Assembly: GCA_029876055.1 (NCBI GenBank)
Contig: CM056879.1
Coordinates: forward strand, 2,356,001-2,420,000
Direction of reading: 5' to 3'
DNA from: Madurella fahalii
Taxonomy: Eukaryota > Ascomycota > Sordariomycetes > Sordariales
Length of the DNA stretch: 64,000 nucleotides
This document shows positions 12,201-23,695 of this stretch, in pieces (the stretch's first letter is position 1; the number at the start of each line of letters is the position of its first letter). The position numbers were made by a program, and so were the translations under genes. A model generated the notes under the pieces. That model was not told the origin of the DNA. It ran no database searches and was given only the letters and a program-made list of their open reading frames with translations.

Positions 12201-14288
12201 AGAAACTGTCAGAAACCGGAATGTCGATGTCGCCTCAAAGCAGTGGAAACCGATGATTCTCTAGAAGATGTAGACTCCCAGAGATGATACCTCTTCGCTG
12301 GCCTGAGGTGAGGTGCCTTACTTATACATCTAGGGCAAGCCTCAAGACGTCGGACCTTGTTCATGAAAATATCTTCGTCCAAAGAAACTGGCAAACGCGT
12401 GTGTACATGTTCCGGGACATGATTATTTGTACGCTTTGTTCCCCGTAGTGTGAGCACACCGGCCAAGCCAATGCTCTGCATCATGATGTGATTGCTCTCT
12501 TTAGACTTCGGACGACAGCAAATAGGGTAATGTCGCAGCCGTTTGAACTGATCAAGCATAACCGTTTGCACTAGTGACGAGCCACGCGAGGACTGTGAAA
12601 ATATTATGTGCCTTATGACTCCTCTTATTACTCGCTATCACTCGTTTGCTTGACATTGGGGGGAGGCAAAGTCTGGTCGAGCTCTATCCGGTTGATATCA
12701 CGACCACATGTGCAAGCAAAGAAGGAAAGTGGGAGACCGAAACTGACAGTGCCGCCAAAGATTGTCGAGCTTACCACGCGATGAGTAGGGAGTCCCACCA
12801 ACGGTGCATCATCCATCCGACCCATTCACCCCCGGGGAGGTCCTTCAGAGCACCACTCCTAAGGCCGCTATAGCCGCCTCGAAAAGAAGGGACCGCCCGA
12901 CTCCTGGAGAGAACGAGCGAAGTCGGGGAGCTCCTCGCCATCTCCAAGAATTCTTGGCACGACCTTTGCCCGTTCCTCTGGATCCCCACATTCCCTTTCT
13001 GTAAGCGAAGTCCTTTCGATGCCCAATCCTGTCTCATGTTTGGAACTGGTGGGGTTGTTTAACAGCCACCCCCTATACCCGTCCACAATTGTCCAAAGCG
13101 GGCGCGGAGAAACAGCAACAAGGAAAAAAAAGGGCTGACAAACCGACGAGGGGGGCAAGTCGCCAACCTCGGCCTGAATTCCCCCACCTTTTAACCTCCA
13201 GAGGAGGGGTTTCATATCTCGCGGACCACGGACCACCAGTTCTGCTTCAGTTCCGACCCAGTCAGGACCTGTCGGGCCCGCCTCGGCTTGCTCAGTTGAG
13301 ATCAGCCGCAAACCAACCCGTCCGCTGCGCACGGGTGTACCCAAGCTCCTCGAACAAACCTATCTTCAATATCCCCATCCCGTGAGTCAGCGCTGCCAAA
13401 TCCACGGAGCCCTTGGAGCCGGGAGCTCCCCGCAATCATAGTCAGATAAGGGAGGGCAGCACCCCGTCGATTCCCGGGCAGCAACTGAAAACCCCGCCTG
13501 GGGAAGTCTTAGCAGGAGCTGGAACGAACCAGAGAAACTGGTCAACTGACTCTTCTTCCCAATATCCCCACAACGCCCCCCAAATCTATCGCTGGTCCCT
13601 GATTCGCCTCCCACCCTAAACCATCCACATACATTCGCCCTGATATCAATGCCTTGCCCAACCACTCGGTGTAAAATCGTAAATCTGCTACTCCTACCCA
13701 AAATCCGAGGTACCCCGTGCCGCTCGCTTGCCCGGGGCTTGACGTGCGCCGTCCGTCTTACAACGCCATCCTTGCTTCGCTTGCTGCGGCCAACCCCCCC
13801 AAATCCCACAACTGGCAAGGGACTGGCAATATCGGACGAACCCCGCCATCCCGGATGTCGAGATGCCGAGGCGAGATAGTTGGTTGGCCCAAGAGCCAGT
13901 CAGAACTGGCACGAAACGGCTTCCCGACCGGTACCCATCACGATGGGGGGGACATAGTGCCTCGTGCCGGTACCCTTCGAAATTCATCATTATCATGATC
14001 ATGTGAATCGCACCAAAAGCATCTAGGCATCGCTAAACCCCAACGAAGCGCCCTCTTGAAACCATCCCTCACGTCGAGAAATGCAATACCCCCATCACGA
14101 TATCGTCCTCACACCCTCAGCCAACCATCCCACCCCCTCCCCCACAGCTCTCGGCAGAGCAACGCGAAGCGGTGCAGCAAGGCCTCCCGCTCAATAACAA
14201 CTACCAAGCTTCATGCAAACCCTGCATCGCTGCATCGCTGCATCGCTGCACCGCTTGGAAAACATGCACGTCAGAACCAACTCACCAC
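9221..14288. other. Long gene-poor stretch
   Basis: About 5 kb with only short overlapping frames and no domain, signal peptide or splice-consistent model. A short inverted pair (GTCATGATGTT near 10102 and AACATCATGAC near 10170) is visible. The GC-rich part from about 12.8 kb may include the 3' region of the convergent kinase gene. Confidence 0.4.
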
Positions 14289-14984
14289 TCACAGACCCAG
14301 CCACTCCCTCCCCGCAGGCACGGCACAGAGCGCCCCAGGCCCAAAGCGGGATGTAACCCCCAGCACCACGCAATGCAGCACCAGCAGCACCAAGCTCCGC
14401 CGCCAGCCCACAAGCCAACGGTTCGTGCCGCTACCATCCGCAACCGCACCCGCAACCGCAACCGCCGACCCCGATCTCGATCTCGACCCAGCCACAACCC
14501 CATCCCTCCCCATCCCGCCGCCGCCAGCATCATCATCATCATCACCATCACCACCAATCTCACCCAGGCCGAGACCCAAGCCCAGACCAGACCCAGACCC
14601 GGACCCGGACCTAACAATCCCAGGCGACGACACCGCATCCAGATCCAGCACCGCCATCCCCACAACCCCAACCAGCACCCCGAGCCCAGCACTAAAAGGC
14701 CAGCACGCCCACCACAGCGAGACCACCTTCCCCAGGAACACCAGCAGCCTCGCGGCGGGGGTGTTTGCGCGCGCCCACCTGCCCAAGTGGAACAAGCCCA
14801 GGGCGGCGCGCAGCCGCGCCCTCTCCAGCCGCGTCGTCGGCGGGGGCATGAGCAAGGGGGTGGTGATCCCCGCGACGGGGCTGGCGGTCGCCGGGGTAAG
14901 CGGGCGACGGTGCTCTTCTTCCTCCTCTGGGGAGGCGCTGCGGGGTTGGGAGTAGTGGCGGTGGCTTTGCTGCTCATGCTGATG

Positions 14985-15027
<43 letters not shown>

Positions 15028-16943
15028 CTTCGCGAGAGCATCATGGCATGGCTTGTGCTGGTGGTGGTGTTGTTGTGGGTCTGCCGGCGCTGATGCTGGC
15101 CGCGGCGGCTGAGCGCGGCTGTGGCTCGCGTCGGCCCGGGGGTTATGTGTTTTGTTAGGAGGGTGGTGTGTGCGGACGCGGAGGCGGAGTCAGGGGTTGT
15201 GGCGCCGTCGACGGAGCGAGGTAGGTCGTCATCTGGGGACGAGGTGACGCGGGCGTGTTTGGTGGGGTCTGCGGGTTTGGTTGATGGTGTGTGAGTGTAC
15301 GAGGAAGGGGGGTCGGGGGAGGGATGAGACAAACCTGGAACTGGGGTGCCGGGCTGCATGGGCGAATCTAAGTTTTGGATTCTACGTCCGCCGAGGACAA
15401 GAGGTGGGCTAGAGTTCCCGGGCCCGTTCCTCATCAAACCGTCAAGATTAGACCCGCCCATGGCGCCCAACACTTCGGCGGCGGTGGGCCGCTCTGCGGG
15501 GTTGACCGAGAGCAGTTTCTTAAGGAGCTGGTATAACTTTGGGGGTAGATCTGGTCGCTCTCTCCTCTCGTCTTGGAACCCCTTCCAGTCTGTGATCTCG
15601 GCGCGCAGAAGATCGATGTCCTCCAACTCCTCGTTGACAGCGTTAGCGCTGTGATAGGGCAAACGCCCGAAGCACATGAAATACAGAATCATGCCTAGAG
15701 AGAATACGTCGGATTTGGTGGTGAAATTGCCGTATCTTCCGGTTGCGTCTTTCTTCAGGACTTCGGGTGCGCAATACGAGATCGTGCCCGTTGATCCGGT
15801 AGATTTACGAACCACATTCTCGGGCTGGACCTCGCCAAAATCGCTGATAAGACATGCCAGCTTGGCCCCTTGGCGGTGGAGAAGACAGTTGCTTGGTTTG
15901 AGGTCTCGGTGTATGTAGTTCGCTGCGTGTAAATAGGCCAGACCCGAGGTCACATCCTTGAAAAGCGAGTAGATCTCCTCAGGAGGTAGCCGTCTCTGCA
16001 GTTGGGGCCGCTCGGCCTGGCCCCTGGACCTGCGACGCATCTGGGCCTTGAGCTCCTCCTTCGTCACTTCTTTCGGCACATCCCCGATAACATAGTGCTG
16101 CAGGTCACCTCCATTACAGTACTGCTGGAGGATGAAAGCACAGGCGACGCTGGGGCCGAAGCGGCTGAGCTGGACGTCCTCCAGCCAGACATGGCGATAC
16201 GAAACCAAGTTTGGGTGTGACAGCTTTGCCAGCAGCTCAACTTCGATCAGCACCTTCTCCAGCCAGGCGTGATCGTCCCCAACAGGAACACGCTTGCAGG
16301 CAAAGTGTCCAAGATGGCAGCCGTCGATCTCGTGTCTGACGAGCAGAACCACGCCCTTGCCTCCTCTACCAAGCTCTCTCTCTTCAATGAAGAATGTGTT
16401 GAAGTAGTTTGGACTGAAGGCTTCGCGCCGTATGCGGCTGCCCCCCTGGGGAACAGGCGAACTGCTCACAAACTCTGCATCCCCGACATCGTCGTCGGCG
16501 ACCGCCGACACGGGCTGGACGAGTCGGCGGGCGGGACTTGGCGGCGGGCGGGATGGCGAGGCGGCTTGGCCATGGTGGCCGGCACGCAGCATGCGGAAAT
16601 AGCCCGGATCGACGTAGTTCTCGCCATGCTCGGAGCTCTCGAAGTGTCTGTCGGGCGATGAGGAGCGCAGCGGTTGGTGGCAGGTGGGGCATTCGGTGAG
16701 CTGAAGCCCTCGAATCTCGAGTCGCTGCGACGAGGGGTCGCGCACCACAATGGCATTGTGATGCCGTCTGTAGTAAACGAGAAGTCAGTGAACAGGCGTC
16801 GAGTACACATGCACACTCCCGAAAGCGGCCCCTTGCTGGGGCGGGCAGCGAGGATGATGGGCCGGTACGGGGCCTGGCAGGGGTGGCATGACGTACAACA
16901 CGACTTCGCGCCCTTCGCGCGGGTGAAAGGGAACAAGCGACAT
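14289..16943 (-). CDS. IKS1: Iks1-type serine/threonine protein kinase
   Basis: Exon 1 is 16897-16943 and exon 2 is 14289-16767, separated by a 129-bp intron; together they encode 841 residues. The splice splits a Leu codon and gives REVVL followed by RHHNAIVVRDPSSQ, the typical N-terminus of fungal Iks1 kinases. A CPTCHQPL zinc-like motif follows. The kinase domain has GRGGKG near residue 150, ACKRV near 174, HRDLKPSN near 303 and DFG near 325, so it looks active. After the domain come a long Ser/Pro/Gln-rich tail with a run of about 12 Gln, and hydrophobic segments near the C-terminus (VVSLWWACWPFSAGLGVLVG) that suggest membrane anchoring. One in-frame stretch in the tail (near 15270-15335) looks like a possible extra intron. 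Yeast Iks1 is a little-studied kinase, so its substrates here are unknown. Confidence 0.85.
14991..15026. repeat. (CTG)12 trinucleotide repeat inside the kinase gene
   Basis: Twelve perfect CTG units on the plus strand read as CAG on the coding minus strand and encode the polyglutamine run of the Iks1-type kinase tail. Perfect repeats of this length often vary between strains. Confidence 0.9.
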
Positions 16944-19900
16944 TGCTGGCTGAAATGCCTCAAGCTGCGCTCTCAGACGTGAAGCTACCCATGGTGGTCT
17001 GGGTGTGTTTCTTCAGGCTCTGGTTGTCACGATGCCGCGATATCGCGATCGGGATTGGTGTTGGTTGTTGGCTGACAATGGAAATCGTTGCCGGGTTTAT
17101 GGCAGTGGGCGGGTCAGAAGCCGCCACAGGGCAGCTCTGCTGATGCGTCACCTGTTGCGCTGCGGGTGGCAACGCACAGACGCAAACGTCTCGTTCCCGT
17201 GGTTGGTCTTGGCAACTGGAACCGAGGGTCTAAAAGCCAATGCCGTTGTCACGCACGCGCTGTGCTGCGCTGGAACAAAGCCGCGTGCTTGACGGTCCAG
17301 ACAGCACTTCATCCACAGATTCGATTCCGAGATTTGGTCTCCATGTTGACGCCCGCGGTTGGCACCACCAGGACCTTTCCAACTGGCCATTGCACCCCTG
17401 GCATCAAAGAGCCAAGTCCCGTTGAATTGGCCAATCGCGGAACTTCCTCGTCTCCTGCCCGACTGACCTTCCTCGTTTCCTCATTGGACATCGACTTCGA
17501 GATCGAAGGCTCCATCGATCGCCAAGCTGCACCCGACGGCACAGCAAAACAAAACCACTCGCGGATTACAAGGTCGCCGAATACTAGTACACATTCAGCA
17601 CTGACTTCAAACCAAAAACACGGGCGGTAACCTTCTTTTTCCGAGAACAATTCAGTCTAGATGATGCCTAGTAGTCTACCCACCACATGAATCCATTTTA
17701 CGGTGTGAATTTTATCCTCGCATTCCCTGTTGTCGCGATCGGCAACTTCCTTGATGATATCTCCTTCCGCTCCCTCGAGCATGTTGTTTTACATCCAATC
17801 CCAGTCGGCTATGAACCATCCCAGAACTAAAACCCGTTAGGCCCGCCGTTCTCCTCACTGGTTCCGATCCGCTTCCTGGTCCAGAGTCTGGATCGCTAGA
17901 TATCTAATTGTAAAAGATTCTAGGCGCTTCTGCAGAGATAATAACTGAACATCAGACAGTATATTCAGATGTGGCCTAGTAAAACCCCTATTGGGTGTAA
18001 CGGATAGTTTTGTTAGCTCGCCGAGACCTACCCATCCTATCTCCATATGCACAGTGTGTAGCGCCATGATAGGTATAAGTATCACAAGATCTGGTCCTCT
18101 AGAAGGAACAAGGCCCTTAATACTATCGACGACTATGACATTGGGTTGACCACTTTTGATCCAAGCGTTGAACCATTAGCCCTTGTCATATGAAACGTAG
18201 CCTGATGGGAAGTCGTCATGCATCGTCCGGGCGTCGGGCCCGTACTGTAGAGGTATTTGCACATCATACCGAGCAAGAGCTACTCTACCGAGAGCGGGAA
18301 TACTTTAGATTAACACCAGCAATTGCCGGCAGTAGGGAAGTAGGTCTTGAGGAGGTCGAACCGTGGAGAGAGAACGATCGCTGTGATAGTTGCGGCGGCG
18401 TTGACCGCTCGAACTCGCCCGTCGTCACCTGATAAGTTCGTAGATCAAGTTATCCGCCGCACAACGGATATACGGATACACCACGGAAGCCCCAAGTGTC
18501 GAAACGTTGAAGCGAGCAGGTTGCCGAGGCCCATCCTGGGCAGGTTTTTGTAACCAGACATTTGCCTCGGGTGCAAATTACAAGGCCTCGGACTCTCGGA
18601 TTGGTAAGGTATCTTAGCATTCATGCCGCCAACAAGTATGGAAATGAGAAGCAGCGCAACTCAACATGATGACGATATGAGCTACAATTCCGGCTGAAGC
18701 CAGGCGAACAGAACACATCCTCAGCAGTGCGGCGACCGCGTACGCCAGCAGTCTCATCGTGACACTCATTCAAGAACCTCAGTTAGCACCACAGTGTCGT
18801 CGTCTACCCACTGTGAGGCTGACTAGGTAGACATGAGAGGGTGATTGAAATAAGAACGAAAGAATGCGTGGGCAATTGTGGTCCGGCGTAGAACATTCAT
18901 CGTCCAGTAATATCAAGACACTCTGCTCGCAAGAAGACCGCGTGAGGGGATTGGAAACTTCCGATGCGAGTGTAGAACTGTAGAGCTTTATTACAGAGCG
19001 GACCGGGCCAGGGCAAAACAATCTCGATAAAGAGCCATCCGTCTTGTGCGGCAAGGTACATTTCACTTTTGGGGATTGTTTACCATACCTAAGTTTCTAC
19101 GCTCTGTCGTACCTTAAGCTGTCAGTTTCCACTCCACTTCCTTGCGCCCATTAACACTCTAGCCAGTCACAACATCCGTCTTCAAACCTGTTGAGCTGCT
19201 CACTAGTCCGTAAAATATTGCATCGCTAAGCTCGATTTTACGTGATTACTAGGTGGTCAAGATGTCCAACCATTTCGTGGTCGTTTCTTTCAAGGTGACT
19301 TCTGTCCGACCCATTTATCAAATCTGGGTGAGCATTGTCTATTAAATGCCTGAATTTTGTCGGGCTGCCTTGATGTTTTATGCCTGGGAGGTTGTAGCAC
19401 GAGACATACCAAGTGATGGGATATTCAACCAGTAGTGATACCGTATCATTCCGTTATTTAGTTATCGTCTAAAACAACTTAATCTGCCATATGAGACTGC
19501 TGGTAGTTCTGGGCCTGCACTTTACCTAGCGGGGAAGGTTGTTTGTCATCTTGCTCAACAACTATGCCTAGTGCCATAAATAGCAACAGCTAATGACACT
19601 CAGGTGCGGCTTAAGATGACAACATGGGCCATGTCAGTTATTGCCAGCGCAGGTCAGCAATCCAAAGCTAGCCTAACCCCCGCTAGGTAATGGGGAGTGG
19701 AGTTGAAAGGATTCCCAACCAACCTACGTGTGTGGTACAGCATGACTATTGACGAGTTGGCGGACCGGGACGAGACATCGGCAAGTCTGGGTTACGTGGG
19801 TCTGATTTACCCGGGTTCCGCGTGCATCTGAGCGTTCCATCGAGCCCTTAAGTTGCTATCCAAGTGAGGGGATAACGCCGGATGCCAAGTCGTCAGCAAT

Positions 19901-20322
19901 GGAGTGGAATGAACGGATTTATTTACGAGGACTTGCTATGGATTGGGATCACGGAGACTGGGAACTAAGGCGCCAGAGATGTCTTGCTTTTGAACTCACC
20001 TGGGATCCAGGGCCAATGCGAAAACGCGGGCTAGTCTAGGGATGCTATCATGTATACAGAACTTTTCCATGTATCACCGGGACGCCACCGGTGCCCTCGT
20101 GGTATTATCTGGCTGTGTCACGATATTGAAATGTACAACGCAGAGCTGCGGGTGGTTCGTCGGGTGCTAGGCGAAATTGTGGATAGATTGACCTATACTG
20201 AGCTCAAGTATGGTGCTTCATGGGTGACCAAGAGCATATAATCTAGTTGAGTTTCTCGCGGTTTGTTTCGACGCTCTCTAGGCCCCTAGTCAATTTTGTG
20301 TCCTCGCTTTGCCAGTCACACG
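16944..20322. other. Gene-poor stretch including the kinase promoter
   Basis: No frame has a recognisable domain or convincing splice structure. A 180-codon frame at 17088-17630 has low complexity and an overlapping competitor on the other strand, so it was not called. Confidence 0.4.
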
Positions 20323-20651
20323 ATGCGTGCCTTCGTCCTACTTCTTACTTTTGGTTTCCTCGGGGTAGCCCTTGCTGATCGATGCCCAGGCAGCTGGTAC
20401 CTTCAGCCAGATGACTGCATTTGTATGAAAAGTACCGACGGGGCCCTACTCAGCAAGCAAACGAAGGGCTGCTGCACCTCGATGGGCTACAAGACATACA
20501 ACGAGGTGGGTAAATCATCGACGGGATCGGGAATGTCGGTGGCTGACATAACCCATCATAGATCTGCGCAGTGGATAGGAAGAATCGACAAAAGTTCAAA
20601 GACTGTTGCAAGGATTTGGAGCAGGAGAGCGTCATTGGTCATTGCCGTTGA
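20323..20651 (+). CDS. Small secreted cysteine-rich protein
   Basis: Exons 20323-20505 and 20562-20651 flank a 56-bp GT-AG intron with a CTGAC branch point; the product is 90 residues. The N-terminus (MRAFVLLLTFGFLGVALA) is a clear signal peptide, cleaved before DRCPGSW. The mature ~72-residue protein has nine cysteines, including two CC pairs, and no other recognisable domain. Size, secretion signal and cysteine content match the effector-like or antimicrobial small secreted proteins of filamentous fungi, but nothing identifies its target. An odd cysteine number would leave one unpaired or allow a dimer. Confidence 0.75.
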
Positions 20652-21201
20652 GTGTTTTGTTAGGTGGGCTTGAAGCGAGCGATTGTCACTCCTCGAGAGG
20701 GTGACAGTTCGTTTGCAACCTACATATCAGTGAAAACCAGCGGAATGAGCACGAGAATGCGGTTAGACGCAATGAACTGACGATTTGTATTTCGCATTCG
20801 AAAAATGGACGATTTCCATCATCATCATCATCATCATCATCTTCATCTTCGTCGAGCTGTGTCTCAAGGGTGGCTGCCGCCGAGAAATGGCCCATGCGTA
20901 AGCGGTGGTCTGTGTGTCTGGCTGGTGGGTCCCGTTCGAGAAGGACTCAGCCCGCCGAGAATTTCGGGAGGCGCGCCGGGCTTTCTCGTTCTCCCAGCAG
21001 ACACATCGCGAATTGCTGCCATTGAACCTAGGTATTCGAACCCAACACCCGTTGTACGATCCATGTCGTCATGCCACTTCCTAACAAAATCCTGTGGTCC
21101 CGGATAGGTAGCCGTCCCCTTTCGAACCGTCGAGTCTGCTGTCGAAATAACCCCCGACCCTGCCTCACACATCCGGAAATATGTTCTGCCCGAGGCCAAA
21201 C
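20652..21201. other. Intergenic spacer
   Basis: It holds the CAT microsatellite and the presumed promoter of the 21202 gene. A minus-strand frame over 20864-21199 overlaps that promoter and was judged a shadow. Confidence 0.4.
20817..20840. repeat. (CAT)8 microsatellite
   Basis: Eight perfect CAT units lie between the secreted-protein gene and the next gene, followed by imperfect CTT/CAT units. Confidence 0.9.
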
Positions 21202-21762
21202 ATGTCGCGATTCAGCCGATGCACAAAATCTCTACAGCAATGCAGTTCCACTGCTCGTGAGCAGACAATAACATCGAGGGAGGCTTTCCCGGCCCAGATG
21301 CGTCGTCCGGCGATGCGAATGCTTAGCACCGAGAAACCCATCGTCCAAGCTTCAAGATTTAGGCGAGCAAGGGGCTCGTCAGGCGAGACGTCGGCCGACA
21401 ATGTCCAGGGGAAATTCGATACGGGCTCAAGCCCGAGGAAGTTCACTGCACCGGAACCTGTTGCTGCACCGAGGGTACCGCAGGCCTCTCCGCCGGTTGC
21501 TCCGGCGGCGTTTACTCGGCCGCAGGCACCTCCAAAGACTCCAAAGCCCGTGGATACGACGAGCAAAGAGTACAAGCGGGCCAGCTTCAGGGTTTGGAGC
21601 ACCATGACGGCTCTTCCAGTGCTGATCGTGACCTCATATTTTCTCTACGACAGGCGTGAGTAATGCGCCAACCCAGGCCATGGTGTAATTACTGACATTG
21701 TTTGTTAAGTTGCCGGGGTCTTAGCTCACCCATCCCATAACCCCCCTCAGCAACGGCCGTAA
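21202..21762 (+). CDS. Small single-TM protein, possibly mitochondrial
   Basis: Exons are 21202-21655 and 21710-21762; the 54-bp intron starts GTGAGT and has an ACTGAC branch. The product is 168 residues. The N-terminus MSRFSRCTKSLQQC and the following Arg/Ser-rich segment resemble a mitochondrial presequence. A Pro/Ala-rich middle follows, and then SKEYKRASFRVWSTM leads into one hydrophobic segment (TALPVLIVTSYFLYDR). This order fits an inner-membrane protein of fungi without a known function. An upstream in-frame ATG at 21181 is possible but would add FCPRPN before the presequence. Confidence 0.6.
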
Positions 21763-23695
21763 CTGCCAACAACTCATCCCTGGCCGATTGTTCAATGGCA
21801 TTCTGAACCCTCGCCTGTTCCCCGTACCCGAGGAGAGTGTCGTCTGAGTCGCGGGTCTTCCCATCATCTCAACCGGCGACCGTTTGCTGCATGAGTCCAG
21901 CCCAACAGGTGGCATCCGAACCGTTGAAGGCGTGGATCAGGTTGCATCTCACGGCGGCAGCCGCTCTTTGAGGCTCTTTATTCCGTGGCGCTGTCCATGG
22001 CTGGCAAATCACTGATCGCTCGCCAAGTGCCGCGTTTTCTAGTGTATGCTCGGTGATGCAGTCCGTGTAAGCCAATGACGGCCGCCCATTGGGTCAAGGT
22101 CAACGCTCTTGCACACCACTTCATCGTTATCTGCTGCCGTCCGTCCGGCTTTCCCGGCGGTTTGAACAGGGAGATATTACGCTGCCGGAACGAGGAACAA
22201 GCAAACCTTACTGTCGTCCCGTTGTCGGACACACAACTAGATGCCGAGAACTCCCCCCGGCCTAGGCCCATTGGGCCAAGAGCTTTCCCCCGGGCCCACT
22301 GATGACAGTGCCCTGGCTTCCAACCGCTCGCCGTGTCGTGCGGGGAAGGGCGCCCCTTAGCCCCAACCCCACAGTGCTGAAGACTCCGGTTGGGGCAGAC
22401 TTGCTTACCTTGCAAGGGTGCTGTGGAATAGTGTACGGCTCTCTGCCCTTTCTGTCAAGGTTAGCGGTAGGGTCCGTGGACCCGAAGCGCGCCCTTGTGA
22501 CCATTGAAGACTCCCGCCAAGGCGCGAGTTCTCAATGGTCGTTCCGGCGACGATCAACGTGAACAAACGGCGGCGCTGTGTCCGGCCTAAGGATTCGCCA
22601 CGCATCGGCAGCCAGACCGGATGACTCGCTCTTCCTGCTTGCTAAGATATTACACTACTCAGTTCAAGGCCCGCCGAAGCCGCTGTCACACGGCAGTGCA
22701 CCCATCCACTTCTGTGGGTCTTCCAGAACTCCGAATATCACGCAGCGGCAACCGGTGAACGTTCAGCCTATACGATACCCAATCAGTCACCCGTGTTCTA
22801 TCGACGATGTTGTCTCTCTTTTTTCAAATTGCTGCGGGAAGCCAGCCCACTCCGGATTCCACTTCGCATCTCCGCAGTCTGGATCTGGTGGGGTTCATGG
22901 GGCCGCCGTCGTTGTCGCTGAGCTCAAGCGGACCAGCATCTCTGCGGGGCACACATCCACCATTGGCTTTCCCCATCCCGGCATTGACGAATCGGCTGGC
23001 GAGATGGCTGACCCGTTCAATCCCTTGCACGGATAGCCAAGGTCAACGCCATCGCGCTCTTTCGCGCAGCGAATCGAAATGCCGCGATCGAACGCTATGT
23101 CCGAATTCCCGAAGCTTTGCAAAGCCGTCCACGCCATCCGTTACGAGAACCTGGGAGCTTCCCATGCTTCGTACATATCCCTGCCACACCCCAAACCCTA
23201 TCTTCTTCAGCCATGTGGAAAGGGTGGATTCCCCGCACACCCTTGAAACCCAGTCCTCTGTCCGACGTGGGCTCGCCTTTCTCCTGACAAAGGATAGCGT
23301 GCTGTCTTTTTGTTCCTGACCCGACCGCGGCACCGTCTATTGGAGACGCTGGTGGGTCGTAGGCACGACACAAGTCTCAAGACCGGTCCCAGCGAGGCGG
23401 GCCTCGGCAAGATTACAGCGATTGCGGGGGTGTAACCGGCTTCCCCATGCGGAGGAGCTGGGATGCACCACCCTTAGATACGGCTGTTGTCCACGGACAC
23501 GGCGATGGATACATTTAACGAAGAGGGATCCGCTCGCGTGTGTCCGCCGGTTCTGGGAACGCCTAGCTCCCTCCCCTACCCGTCCTATTGCTCCCGCTCT
23601 CACCCTCACCGAAGATTGCACATAGCCCATATAATTGGCGGTGCCCATGCCAGAGCTTCTAGATCCACCTTCCACACTGTGACATACCCTTAGTC
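21763..23695. other. Upstream region of the Zn2Cys6 factor gene
   Basis: Many short frames, none convincing. Long upstream regions with several small frames are common for fungal regulators, so part of this may be leader or promoter. Confidence 0.4.

Noticed and set aside
14056..15158. Long plus-strand frames of 299 and 328 codons
   Set aside because: They lie antisense to the kinase tail and consist of low-complexity Pro/Ser/His and Leu runs created by the GC-rich and CTG repeats.
17088..17630. 180-codon plus-strand frame
   Set aside because: No domain, no codon pattern and a competing antisense frame; no splice structure supports it.
21032..21050. TATTCGAACCC, resembling a tRNA B box on the minus strand
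   Set aside because: The flanking sequence does not form acceptor, D or anticodon stems.
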